Shown here: in pieces, positions 20,332 to 28,770 of the stretch
Numbering within the stretch: position 1 is the first letter of the stretch
Layout: the number at the start of each line of letters is the position of its first letter
Assembly: GCF_046600735.1 (NCBI RefSeq)
Contig: NZ_JBJMAW010000003.1
Location: 124,001 to 188,000, forward strand
DNA length: 64,000 nucleotides
From: Novilysobacter_A longmucuonensis
GTDB taxonomy: Bacteria > Pseudomonadota > Gammaproteobacteria > Xanthomonadales > Xanthomonadaceae
Direction of reading: 5' to 3'
Notes under the pieces: generated by a model
What the model saw: only the letters and a program-made list of their open reading frames with translations
Told to the model about the DNA's origin: nothing
The model's database searches: none
Made by a program: the position numbers and the translations under genes

Positions 20332-21797
20332 GCAACGTTTCCGGCGCGGTCAAATCGATTCAGGACATCATGCGGAAGGACGTCGGCGTCGATGGTGACG
20401 CGCAACGCATCAGTCAGATGGTCTGGATGATCTTCCTCAAAATCTATGATGATCGCGAGGTAGAACTGGAGCTGACGGAGGACGATTTCAGCTCGCCTAT
20501 TCCCGAACGATTCCGCTGGCGAAATTGGGCGCAGGACCGCGAAGGAATCACTGGCGACGCGCTGATCAAGTTCGTGGAAGAGCTTTTCGTCGCTCTCAAG
20601 ACCCAGCTCCCCACCATCGGTGATTTGGGCAAGCGCGCACAGGTGATCCGCGACGTGTTCGAGGATACCTATAACTACATGAAATCCGGAACGCTGATGC
20701 GGCAGGTGATCAACAAGATTAACGAGATCGACTTCAATAGTACGAATGATCGCCATACCTTCGGCGCGATCTATGAGCAGATTCTGAAAGACCTTCAGAG
20801 CGCAGGCAATGCGGGCGAGTTCTACACCCCGCGCGCAGTCACCAAGTTTATAATCGATCGGTTGGCGCCCAAGCTAGATGAAGTGGTCTTCGATCCTGCC
20901 TGCGGCACTGGCGGTTTCCTCGCCTCCGCCATCGACTACAAACGGCAGTTCGTGAAATCGCCGGGCGATGAGGCGCTGCTGCAGTCCACAATCAGGGGCG
21001 TCGAGAAGAAGGCGCTCCCGCATATGCTGTGCGTTACCAACATGATCCTGCACGGCATCGACACCCCCTCCGGTATCGTCCACGGCAACACACTCGAAAA
21101 GCCCTACCGCGACTATGGCGAGAAGGATCGCGTGCCTGTAATCGCCACCAATCCGCCGTTTGGTGGCATGGAGCAGGATGGAATTGAAGGGAACTTCCCA
21201 TCCAATTTACGCACCCGCGAGACCGCCGATTTGTTCGTGGCGCTGATTATAAAACTCTTGAAGACGGGTGGTCGAGCGGCGGTTGTGCTGCCCGACGGCT
21301 TCTTCTTCGGCGAAGGGGTCAAGACCACACTTAAGCAAAGCCTAATCGAAGAGTGTAATTTGCACACCATCGTCCGCCTGCCCAACGGCGTCTTCAATCC
21401 TTACACGAGTATCAAGACAAACATCCTGTTCTTCACCAAGGGCACGCCGACTAAGCAGACCTGGTTCTATGAACATCCATATCCGTCGGGCGTCTCTAGC
21501 TACAACAAGTCCCGACCGATGCAGTTCGAGGAGTTCCGGCCCGAACGTGAATGGTGGGGTGACGAGGCCGATGGTTTTCGCCACCGCCGCGAAACCGAAC
21601 AGGCGTGGAGGATTAGTGCTGGGGACGTCGCTACACGTGGTTACAATCTAGACCTCAAGAATCCGCACATTGTGGCCCTGGAAAGTCACGATCCCGATGA
21701 GCTGCTGGCGCGTTATGAGGCGCAACAGGCCGGCATCCAGTCGCTTCGTGATCAGTTGAAAGCCGTTTTGGCCGATGCACTGGCAGCCGGCACATGA
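20328..21797 (+). CDS. hsdM: type I restriction-modification system, methyltransferase subunit
   Basis: A 489-residue N6-adenine methyltransferase subunit. The N-terminal helical HsdM domain covers about residues 1-130. FDPACGTGGFL (188-198) binds SAM and NPPFGG (275-280) is the catalytic motif of the N6-adenine class. GEFYTPRAV at 163-171 is the usual pre-motif. It works with HsdS to methylate the target and protect it from HsdR. It is coupled by 4-bp overlaps with hsdR upstream and hsdS downstream. Confidence 0.95.
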   Translation: MSNVSGAVKSIQDIMRKDVGVDGDAQRISQMVWMIFLKIYDDREVELELTEDDFSSPIPERFRWRNWAQDREGITGDALIKFVEELFVALKTQLPTIGDLGKRAQVIRDVFEDTYNYMKSGTLMRQVINKINEIDFNSTNDRHTFGAIYEQILKDLQSAGNAGEFYTPRAVTKFIIDRLAPKLDEVVFDPACGTGGFLASAIDYKRQFVKSPGDEALLQSTIRGVEKKALPHMLCVTNMILHGIDTPSGIVHGNTLEKPYRDYGEKDRVPVIATNPPFGGMEQDGIEGNFPSNLRTRETADLFVALIIKLLKTGGRAAVVLPDGFFFGEGVKTTLKQSLIEECNLHTIVRLPNGVFNPYTSIKTNILFFTKGTPTKQTWFYEHPYPSGVSSYNKSRPMQFEEFRPEREWWGDEADGFRHRRETEQAWRISAGDVATRGYNLDLKNPHIVALESHDPDELLARYEAQQAGIQSLRDQLKAVLADALAAGT

Positions 21798-23527
21798 CGA
21801 CGGATGTCGCGTCGTTGGTTAGCGAAAATGTCGACATCTGGACGACAGCGGTAGAGCGCAAGTCCCGCGCCGGTCGCGGCGGCGGGAAGCGGTCTAGTCT
21901 TTACGGGATTGATCGCCTGCGGGAACTGATCCTCGATCTTGCCGTGCGCGGGAAGCTCGTGGCCCAAGATACGGGAGATGAACCAGCTACAGAGTTACTC
22001 AGAAAAATTGGTGCGGAACGAGCAAAGCTGACGAAGGCTGGTGCAATTGGGAAGCGGAAGGCCGCAGAGAGCAACTCTGGTGATGCGCCTTACCCCATTC
22101 CGGACGGATGGACTTGGACCAGAATCGCCGATGTTGGTCATGACTGGGGACAAAAGGAGCCTTCCGGCGAATTTACATATGTCGATGTCAGCTCAATCGA
22201 CCAAAAGGCTGGAGTTATCAGGTCGCCCAGCGTCTTGAGTGTCGAGGAAGCGCCTTCGCGGGCAAGGAAGGTTGTGAAGGTTGGAACAGTAATTTATTCC
22301 ACGATTCGGCCATACCTGCTCAATATAGCCATCGTTGACCAGGAGTTTGACCCAGAGCCGATTGCGAGCACAGCCTTCGCCGTCGTACATCCATTCGAAG
22401 GCGTCACGGCGAGCTTCCTCTACCGCTATCTTCGGTCGGCCACGTTCATCTCATATGTTGAGGATTGCCAAACTGGAATCGCCTACCCGGCAATCAACGA
22501 CAAGCAGTTCTTTTCTGCTTGGTTTCCACTCCCTCCGATTGCCGAACAGAAGCGTATCGTCGCGAAGGTCGATGAACTCATGGCACTGTGTGATGCGCTG
22601 GAGGGCGAGAGCGCGGCGGCCATAGCCGCGCATAAGTTGCTGGTGGAAACCCTGCTGGCTACGCTGACCGACAGCGCCGATGCCGCTGAACTTGCCAGCA
22701 ACTGGGCGCGGTTTGAGGCGCACTTCGACACCCTCTTTACCACCGAAGCCAGCGTCGATGTTCTGAAAAGAACAATTCTCGAGCTAGCTGTGCGTGGAAA
22801 ATTAGTGACGCAGAAGTCAGATGAGGTGCCGTCGTCCCTACTATTGGCGACGATAAAGGCCGGCTCTGACCGTGGCGCGAAGCAGAAATTTCACCCCGCC
22901 ATCTCTGCGGCTGATCAGCCCTTCGTTTTACCCGATGGCTGGTGTTGGGAGCGGTTTGGTAATTTAATCGATCCCGCTTCCCCGATTGCTTATGGTGTCT
23001 TAGTGCCGGGGGCGGACCAGTCGGACGGCGTTCCCTTTGTTCGTATTGCGGACCTTTCCATTACCAATCCGTCGCCATTACCGGAAAAGGCGATAAGTCC
23101 AGAGATTGATGCTCAATTTGCCCGCACTCGGCTTGTCGGCGGTGAAATATTAATGGGGGTGGTGGGCAGCATTGGAAAACTTGGCGTTGCCCCTGCAAGC
23201 TGGGCCGGTGCAAACATAGCAAGAGCGATCTGCCGTATCGTTCCATCGCCGCTGTTAAACAGGGATTACGTCCTTTGGCTGTTGCAAAGCAGGTTTATGC
23301 AAGACAGCTTTAGCGGTGACACCAGAACCCTAGCGCAGCCGACGCTAAATATTGGACTTATCCGGCTAGCCGCGACGCCTGTGCCGCCTATTGCAGAACA
23401 ACAGCGCATAGTGGCTAAGATCAACGAATTGATGACGCTGTGCGACGCAATGCAAGAAGTCATTGGGCGTGCGGTTGAAACGCAAAGGTTCCTTGTTGAT
23501 ACAGTAGTTGAACTCGCGGGGGCTTAG
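21794..23527 (+). CDS. hsdS: type I restriction-modification system, specificity subunit
   Basis: A 577-residue DNA-recognition subunit with two target-recognition halves. The halves are bounded by repeated conserved regions: LILDLAVRGKLV (45-56) matches TILELAVRGKLV (327-338), and PIAEQKRIVAKVDELMALCDALE (248-270) matches PIAEQQRIVAKINELMTLCDAMQ (532-554). The TRDs in between (about 95-245 and 375-530) are unrelated in sequence, as expected for a bipartite asymmetric target. It is longer than classical HsdS (about 400-470) because of an N-terminal extension and a long central spacer. The SIR2 gene starts 5 nt downstream. Confidence 0.93.
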   Translation: MTTDVASLVSENVDIWTTAVERKSRAGRGGGKRSSLYGIDRLRELILDLAVRGKLVAQDTGDEPATELLRKIGAERAKLTKAGAIGKRKAAESNSGDAPYPIPDGWTWTRIADVGHDWGQKEPSGEFTYVDVSSIDQKAGVIRSPSVLSVEEAPSRARKVVKVGTVIYSTIRPYLLNIAIVDQEFDPEPIASTAFAVVHPFEGVTASFLYRYLRSATFISYVEDCQTGIAYPAINDKQFFSAWFPLPPIAEQKRIVAKVDELMALCDALEGESAAAIAAHKLLVETLLATLTDSADAAELASNWARFEAHFDTLFTTEASVDVLKRTILELAVRGKLVTQKSDEVPSSLLLATIKAGSDRGAKQKFHPAISAADQPFVLPDGWCWERFGNLIDPASPIAYGVLVPGADQSDGVPFVRIADLSITNPSPLPEKAISPEIDAQFARTRLVGGEILMGVVGSIGKLGVAPASWAGANIARAICRIVPSPLLNRDYVLWLLQSRFMQDSFSGDTRTLAQPTLNIGLIRLAATPVPPIAEQQRIVAKINELMTLCDAMQEVIGRAVETQRFLVDTVVELAGA

Positions 23528-23532
23528 GACAC

Positions 23533-24663
23533 ATGGCGACGGCTGCCGACATTCCGAAAATATGGTGCGATGAGGACGGCCATCGTAAATACGTGGACTT
23601 TGCTGATTTCAACGAATGGTTTGATAGCGCGGAGGGTGTGGAGTTACGGGTTAAGGCGCTTGTAGAAGGACTGGCGAATCCCAGCAAAGCGTTCTTCGCT
23701 GGCGACCGAGAGGCCTATAATGTCACGCTCGAAGGTTTCCGTCTCGACCGCCGAAACGAGTGGCTGAGCGTCGAAACATTGCAGGAGCTTTTCGGCGACA
23801 CCCACTGGTCTGTGCGCAATGCGGCACGATTCGATCAGCTCTGCGATCGAATGCAATCAGGCGATGTTGTGCCCTTCGTCGGGGCGGGCTTATCTGCGCC
23901 GGGTGGCTTTCCGACGTGGAAGGATCATCTTCGCCAGCAGGGTCGTACGGCGGGCATGTACACCGCCGCCATTGAGGATCTGCTCGCGCAAGGCCTCTAT
24001 GAGGAGATTGTCGACCAGATTGAGCAGCAGCGAGGGAGGGACGTCTTCGCGCAAGAACTTCGCGATGCCTTTGCCAAGAACGGAGTCATTCCGTCAACAG
24101 GCTATTTGGTCGCCGAGCTGTTCCAAGACACCCTAATAACGACCAATTATGATCGTCTGATCGAACAGTCGTTCGATTTCGGCGGCGGCAAAGCGATCGA
24201 GGTGCTGACCCCTGCGACAATCTTACAGCCGCCCGAGGCCGGCAAGGTAACGGTCGTCAAGCTGCATGGAAATGTCGATGTCCCGGGTTCATGCATACTC
24301 AGCAAGGCGCAGTACGCCGCCGCCTATGGAGCGGACGCAATCGACTTGACCCTGCCGATCCCTCAGGCGCTCGATTATTACTTTCGCAACAGCAGCCTGC
24401 TGTTTATCGGCTGCGGCCTGAATCAGGACCGAACCGTCCGTGTGTTCGAGGCGATCAAGATCAAAGCTTGGGCGGATGGGGCGAACTTGCCGCAGCATTT
24501 CTCCATCGAGCAATGCCCTGCCGACGAGGCCGCGCTAATCGCGCGAAATGAATATCTGCTTCGGATCGGCGTGACCCCGATCTGGTTTCCCCCCGGCGAG
24601 TTCCAATTCGTCGAGGGTATTCTGCGCCTCGCCCGCAACGAACTACGTTTTCGTCGCGAGTAA
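23533..24663 (+). CDS. SIR2-like domain protein in the type I RM operon, candidate defence effector
   Basis: A 376-residue protein. Residues 1-105 are an N-terminal domain that I do not recognise. Residues 112-310 form a SIR2-like Rossmann domain: PFVGAGLSAPGGFPTW (114-129), TTNYDRLIE (203-211), KLHGNVD (243-249) with the putative catalytic His245, and FIGCGLNQD (291-299). The pattern matches the SIR2_2-type NADase domains of bacterial defence proteins rather than classical deacetylases, as no zinc-binding Cys cluster is visible. The 5-nt gap to hsdS means it is co-expressed with the RM genes. A role as an NAD-depleting abortive-infection arm is an inference from family and position. Confidence 0.8.
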   Translation: MATAADIPKIWCDEDGHRKYVDFADFNEWFDSAEGVELRVKALVEGLANPSKAFFAGDREAYNVTLEGFRLDRRNEWLSVETLQELFGDTHWSVRNAARFDQLCDRMQSGDVVPFVGAGLSAPGGFPTWKDHLRQQGRTAGMYTAAIEDLLAQGLYEEIVDQIEQQRGRDVFAQELRDAFAKNGVIPSTGYLVAELFQDTLITTNYDRLIEQSFDFGGGKAIEVLTPATILQPPEAGKVTVVKLHGNVDVPGSCILSKAQYAAAYGADAIDLTLPIPQALDYYFRNSSLLFIGCGLNQDRTVRVFEAIKIKAWADGANLPQHFSIEQCPADEAALIARNEYLLRIGVTPIWFPPGEFQFVEGILRLARNELRFRRE

Positions 24664-25267
24664 CCTGTACAGGTGTGGCCGAGCTATAGAATCAGGAGTG
24701 ACCACAGGGTCAGAGTGCATTTTGTCTAAAGCTGGAAGAACGGGGTTAGAAGAACGGGGTCAGGTTCACTTAATCCGTGACAGTTTTCCAGATGCTCGCC
24801 ACGGAAGTCAGAAACAGGGGTCCAGAAACAAGGGTCAGAGTGGTCTTTCTCGCCGCATGCCGCGACAACGATCGTTGACGTGAGCACCGCTACATAGCTC
24901 GCCACTAAGTAACACAAGCTAAATCGGGAAAAAGCAGGCGTAAAACGGGGTCAGGTTCACTTTCGCCCCCGCCTTGAGGTGCGTGACCGTCTTCGCGGCA
25001 TGAGCTTCCTCTCAAAGGGGTCAGGTTCATTTTCTTGCGCGACTCAGGGGCGCCCGCCAGTAACGGAGTCGAACGTAACGCAGTCAGGCTCACGTTCAAC
25101 GCCAAACAGCGGGCAGCGGGCGCAAGTTCGCGCTGGCCCCCGTCAGCAGAGCAGCGGAGAGTGGGGCAGTCTCGAACTTCCACGGCGCACAAGCCTGTCC
25201 GTATCGCCTGGCCATACGCCCATGCCACAAGTCGGCTGCCGGCCGAACAGTGCCGCGTGTTTTCCGC
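24664..25267. repeat. degenerate region with repeated GGGGTCAGGTTCACTT-type motifs
   Basis: No gene is seen here. The motif GGGTCAG(A/G)(G/T)T occurs near 24707, 24756, 24832, 24947 and 25017, always on the plus strand, in variants such as CGGGGTCAGGTTCACTT and AGGGTCAGAGTGGTCTTT. A 24-bp stretch at 24976-24999 recurs exactly at 25719-25742, again behind a motif copy. Such motifs occur around IS200-like/RAYT elements in gammaproteobacteria; a link here is inferred. A 12-bp palindrome ACCTGTACAGGT at 24663-24674 follows directly on the SIR2 gene. Confidence 0.6.
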
Positions 25268-25585
25268 TTACGCCGTCTTGGGCACCTTCGCGTTGATCAC
25301 CAGGAACGTGCAACCGGTGGTGCTGCGCGCGTCGTGATCGGTTCCGGGCGGATAGTGAAGATACGAACCCGGTCCGAACTGCCGGCCGCGATCCTCGTAA
25401 ACGCCTTCGATCACGAATACCTCTTCGGCGACCTCGTGGTGGTGGACGGGGTAGCCCTTGCCGGGCGCCAAACGCAGCAGCACGCGGTTTGCGCCGGGTT
25501 CGCCGCGCAGTACGAGCATCTCGACGCCTTCGCTGAACGTCTGCCATGGCGCGGTGGTGGAATCAATGTGGGAGAAGTCGTTCAT
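25268..25585 (-). CDS. cupin-domain protein
   Basis: A 105-residue single-domain cupin. The metal-binding motif 1 is YPVHHHEVAEEVFVIEG (about residues 46-62) and motif 2 is GSYLHYPPGTDHDA (about 74-87), giving three or four His and one Glu ligand as in ChrR-type anti-sigma cupins. It could bind a metal and act on a small molecule or act as a sensor; the sequence does not decide. The ATG at 25585 starts a normal-size cupin; the frame upstream reads through repeat sequence. There is no partner gene next to it. Confidence 0.75.
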   Translation of the reverse strand: MNDFSHIDSTTAPWQTFSEGVEMLVLRGEPGANRVLLRLAPGKGYPVHHHEVAEEVFVIEGVYEDRGRQFGPGSYLHYPPGTDHDARSTTGCTFLVINAKVPKTA

Positions 25586-25754
25586 CGCAACCTGCCTGAA
25601 TGATGGGACCGAACGCAGTCCCGATGGCGCCCGCAAGGCGCAGGCGAGACCGTCAGTATGCGCGCCCGTGCGCGGTCGCGACGGCGTTAAAAACAGGGCC
25701 AGAGTGGACTGCCCCGCCGAGGTGCGTGACCGTCTTCGCGGCAGAGCTTCATCG

Positions 25755-25883
25755 AGACACATCAAAAGCCACAAGGTCGCGGCATCCCCCGAGGACCCGC
25801 AGTACCTGGTGGTGAGCGACAAGAGTGGCAAGCGCGCCGCTCACAAGCCTGACGCGCTGAAGCCGACCGGCAAGTCGTCATGA
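25755..25883 (+). pseudogene. C-terminal remnant of a DUF2945 (TUDOR-like) protein
   Basis: About 42 codons encode KSHKVAASPEDPQYLVVSDK and a tail with AAHKPDAL. This resembles the C-terminal half of the small DUF2945 'hypervirulence-associated TUDOR' proteins. The N-terminal half is replaced by repeat DNA containing the 24-bp duplicate of 24976-24999. The stop overlaps the next start as ATGA, so the original operon arrangement is still visible. Confidence 0.55.
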
Positions 25884-26449
25884 ACGAGGATGAGCGCGTC
25901 ACGCTCGACGAGTTCCGCGCCTGCGTGAACATGGCTCCGGCGGAGCTGGAAAAGTGGTTGGAGACGGACGCCTCGCGCGAAGTCGGTTTCAAGGAGAGCC
26001 CGGGCAGCGAGTCGGTCGGCCATGCGTCCGGCCGCCGCATCGTGGATTTGCTGCGCACCCGCCGCGCGGCCGGCAAGGCCATCCATTACAGCCTCGGCAT
26101 CGCGCCCGGCGCGCCTACGGCCTCGCGCTCGACACTTCGCTCCGGGTGCTCAAGCGGGCCGGGCATTTTTCCGCCCACCCGCAACAGCATGCGATGCTCG
26201 CGACTACTGCCGATGAGGATCGAGGGGACGCCATGCCGGCGCCTGCGATGCAGCCCCGGACCGGAACGACCTCCACCGAAGCGTTCCGCTAGGGCGGAAA
26301 CGGGGTCCGGGAAACGGGGTCAGGTTCACTTACCGCCTATCGGTCAGATCCGACGCGGCGTACGCGCTGATCGAACCCCACGAACCGCTGCGCTACTCCC
26401 AGCGACAGCCATAACGCATGCGGGATCGGGCGGGCGGCTGGAACGCTGA
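25880..26449 (+). pseudogene. truncated DUF3140 protein with unrelated tail
   Basis: The first about 60 residues (DEFRACVNMAPAELEKWLET, then ESVGHASGRRIVDLLRTRR) match the N-terminal part of DUF3140 proteins, which often accompany DUF2945. After RTRRA the expected acidic and helical C-terminus is missing. The frame runs on through about 125 codons of low-quality sequence, including another GGGGTCAGGTTCACTT motif downstream at about 26309-26332. It is probably a broken gene. Confidence 0.5.
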
Positions 26450-26533
26450 GCGCCCTGCGCTCTACGTGGAGCGATGGCTGGTCGATCACCGCCGTGGCAG
26501 GCACCATGGACGCACCATGTCACTGGCCATGCG
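26290..26533. other. spacer with repeat motif and an unidentified coding-like tail
   Basis: Holds an AACGGGGTCAGGTTCACTT copy near 26315-26332. Directly after it comes a short plus-strand stretch (about 26336-26413) that reads AYALIEPHEPLRYSQRQP and stops, as if it were the end of a lost gene. I do not recognise the parent. Confidence 0.35.
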
Positions 26534-27676
26534 ATGAACCACTGGGTCGTCATCTACGCGATCGGCGCCGCGCAGGCGGTGCTGCTCGCGCTTGCGTTGT
26601 CGCGGCGACGGGTCAACCCGCAGGCGAACCGGGTGCTGGCGGCGTGGGTGGCGATCGTCGGCGTGGACCTGGCGATCAAGGCGTTGTTCCTGGCCGAACC
26701 GACGGTGGCGTTATACAAGCCGTACCGGTTCGTCGCGCTGTTTCCGTTCCTGTACGCCAGCCTGTTCTATGTGTACGTGCGTGTGTTGACCACCGGACGG
26801 GGCTTCGGTGCGCGCGACCTGGTGCATTTCGCCGGGTTCGCCTTCGTTCTCGCCTGGGTCGGGGGGTTGTTCCTGCTCGGGCCTGCGGACACGGCGGCCG
26901 AGTACGCGCAATTTGTCCGGGGCGAGGGTCCGGGGTTGCCGGGGTGGTTCGATCCGCTGCTGTTCGGATACGCGTTCTCCTACATCATCGCCGCGCTGGT
27001 GCGGATGCATCGCTACCGCCGACAGCTGCGGGAGCGTCGCTCCGATGCCGACCGGCAGTCGCTCCGGTGGATCACGGCGATGGCGCTGTGCCAGTTGGTG
27101 ATCTGGTGCATCGCCGCCGCCCAGTGGCTGCTGCGGATCCCGCAGGTCGACTATTACCTGATCTACGGAGCGGTTGCGGCGTGGGTGTGCGTGGTCGCCT
27201 ACTTCAGCCTCGCGCAGCCCCCGGTCGCGGAGCTGGTAACGGAATCGTCGGCCCCGCAGGCCGATGAGGGCCCGGCAAGGGACGACGACCCGCGATTTGA
27301 CGAAGTGCAGTCGCGGCTGTCGCAGCTGATGCGCAAAGAGCGGCTGTACCGTGAGCCGGCCCTGACCATCGGACAGCTGGCCAGGCGCAGCGGTTACCCG
27401 GAGTACCTGGTCTCGGCGGTCATCAACCGGCGCCTGGGGGCCAATTTCTGGGACTACATCAACCGCCAGCGCATCGAGGCGGCCAGTGCCTGCCTGGCCG
27501 ACCCTGGCGACCGGCGCACCATCCTCGACATCGCCTACGCCTGCGGGTTCACGTCCAAGTCGACCTTCAACGCGGCTTTCAAGCGCCAGCTGGGCGAGAC
27601 GCCCAGCGGTTACCGGCGCCAACACGCCGGGCGATCGCCGGCCACCGCAGGATCAGTTCGCACACGGCCAGGTTGA
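26534..27676 (+). CDS. AraC-family regulator with N-terminal membrane domain
   Basis: A 380-residue protein. Residues 1-235 contain six to seven hydrophobic helices. A linker rich in charged residues follows, then an AraC-type DNA-binding domain: LTIGQLARRSGYPEYLVSAV (first HTH), then TILDIAYACGFTSKSTFNAAFKRQLGETPSGYR (second HTH and signature). Membrane-bound AraC proteins of this layout are common in Xanthomonads and are thought to sense membrane or external signals. I chose ATG 26534 (MNHWVVIY) because it starts directly at the first helix. Its 3' end overlaps the convergent DUF2306 gene by 98 bp. Confidence 0.8.
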   Translation: MNHWVVIYAIGAAQAVLLALALSRRRVNPQANRVLAAWVAIVGVDLAIKALFLAEPTVALYKPYRFVALFPFLYASLFYVYVRVLTTGRGFGARDLVHFAGFAFVLAWVGGLFLLGPADTAAEYAQFVRGEGPGLPGWFDPLLFGYAFSYIIAALVRMHRYRRQLRERRSDADRQSLRWITAMALCQLVIWCIAAAQWLLRIPQVDYYLIYGAVAAWVCVVAYFSLAQPPVAELVTESSAPQADEGPARDDDPRFDEVQSRLSQLMRKERLYREPALTIGQLARRSGYPEYLVSAVINRRLGANFWDYINRQRIEAASACLADPGDRRTILDIAYACGFTSKSTFNAAFKRQLGETPSGYRRQHAGRSPATAGSVRTRPG

Positions 27677-28241
27677 CCATCCACGACAGCCAGGCGGCGG
27701 CGATGTAGACCGGCATGAACGGCCATTGCAGTATCACGCCCAGCGCCAACATCAACCGCAGGGTGATGGCCCCGGTGGTGAGCGCGATGCTGCGATACAT
27801 CCATCGCCGGTGGGCGGCGGTATCGCCGGCGATCGCGTGGCGGATCCCGATCGCCGTGACCACCGGCCACAGCAGCGACAGCATGGTGAATCCCAAGCTG
27901 CTGGGGAGACCACCTTGTGCGTTGGCCGCCAGCGAGAGTCCCGAGCCTGCTCCGATTGCGACCGCCCCGACGTAGAGCCACCCGCCCAGCCGGTGCAGCC
28001 GCGGCACGCGGCGGCGGACCCACGCGCTGAGCTGCAGCGGCACCAGCAGCAGCGCCAAGCCCGCGGCGAAGAAATGCGCAGGCACGTCCCAGCCCGACAC
28101 TGCGAACTGCGCGGCGAACGGGTCGCCGGTGCGGTATTCGCCGTACAGGTACGCGAACGCGTAGCCCGCCACCGCCACGCACAACAGCGTGAACGTCCCG
28201 CGGAGAGTCCATCCCGCCAATTTTCCCAGCCAACCAAGCAT
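27579..28241 (-). CDS. DUF2306 integral membrane protein
   Basis: A 220-residue protein with about six membrane helices. It has the DUF2306 features VPAHFFAAGLALLLVPLQL, RVPRLHRLGGWLYVGAV and AAHRRWMYRSIALTTGAITLR, where conserved His and Arg sit at the membrane edge. The function of the family is unknown; heme- or quinone-linked roles have been guessed. It ends inside the AraC gene (98-bp tail-to-tail overlap), and such pairs may be functionally linked. Confidence 0.75.
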   Translation of the reverse strand: MLGWLGKLAGWTLRGTFTLLCVAVAGYAFAYLYGEYRTGDPFAAQFAVSGWDVPAHFFAAGLALLLVPLQLSAWVRRRVPRLHRLGGWLYVGAVAIGAGSGLSLAANAQGGLPSSLGFTMLSLLWPVVTAIGIRHAIAGDTAAHRRWMYRSIALTTGAITLRLMLALGVILQWPFMPVYIAAAWLSWMVNLAVCELILRWPAIARRVGAGNRWASRPAGA

Positions 28242-28770
28242 GCGTTTGTTCCCGGATCCATGGACCGGAGCAAAGCATCGCCCGGGCGGGCTGGGAGGTC
28301 GTCCCGGGCGGCGTAGCCGGACGCGGCGGTGGTGCGGATCCGGGGAATCGTACGATCGAGGGCGGCAGCGGCTGCGAAAAAGGGGGGCTTCGTGATTCTC
28401 TTGAGGCCTTCAGCCTCAGCAGCCCCGTAGGATGGGTTGAGCGCACGAAACCATCAACTCCGCTCGCTGAAACGGGGGGGTCGTGTGGTCGGGCAGTACC
28501 ACCATGGCGTGTATGGCGAACGGATGCCGGTCGCGGACACAACGCGTCGCGGCGCGGTCGGCGAGATCGACGGTGAAGAACAGGTAGTGCGCGGGCGCGG
28601 CGGCAGGCGGTCATCCTTGACCTCGTGCGCGGTGTGGGACAGCGCAGTGATGGGATTCGCTGCGCTCTACCCATCCCTCGGGACTGCATATCGCCGGCCT
28701 ACGCGGAGACGCTTCAAACAAGGCCGCATCGATCAGATGCGGCGCTCGCGCTGTTTCGCCGCGGGTGCGG
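28242..28770. mobile_element. decayed REP-associated tyrosine transposase (RAYT) with flanking REPs
   Basis: On the minus strand, about 28590 down to 28440 reads HYLFFTVDLADR, then RDRHPFAIHAMVVLPDH. These are the hallmarks of IS200-like REP-associated transposases (FFTV...HPF.I.A.VVLPDHLH). The HUH motif after PDH is lost (PDHTT) and the middle of the protein is missing. It is bracketed by palindromes of one family: GTAGGATGGGTTGAGCGCAC at 28427 and GATGGGATTCGCTGCGCTCT at about 28650-28669. A third copy lies at 55258-55288. 28242-28420 holds nothing that I recognise. Confidence 0.6.

Noticed and set aside
17941..24700. An integrase or attachment repeats for the RM island
   Set aside because: No integrase gene and no clear direct repeats at the two ends were found, so I do not claim a mobile-element boundary.
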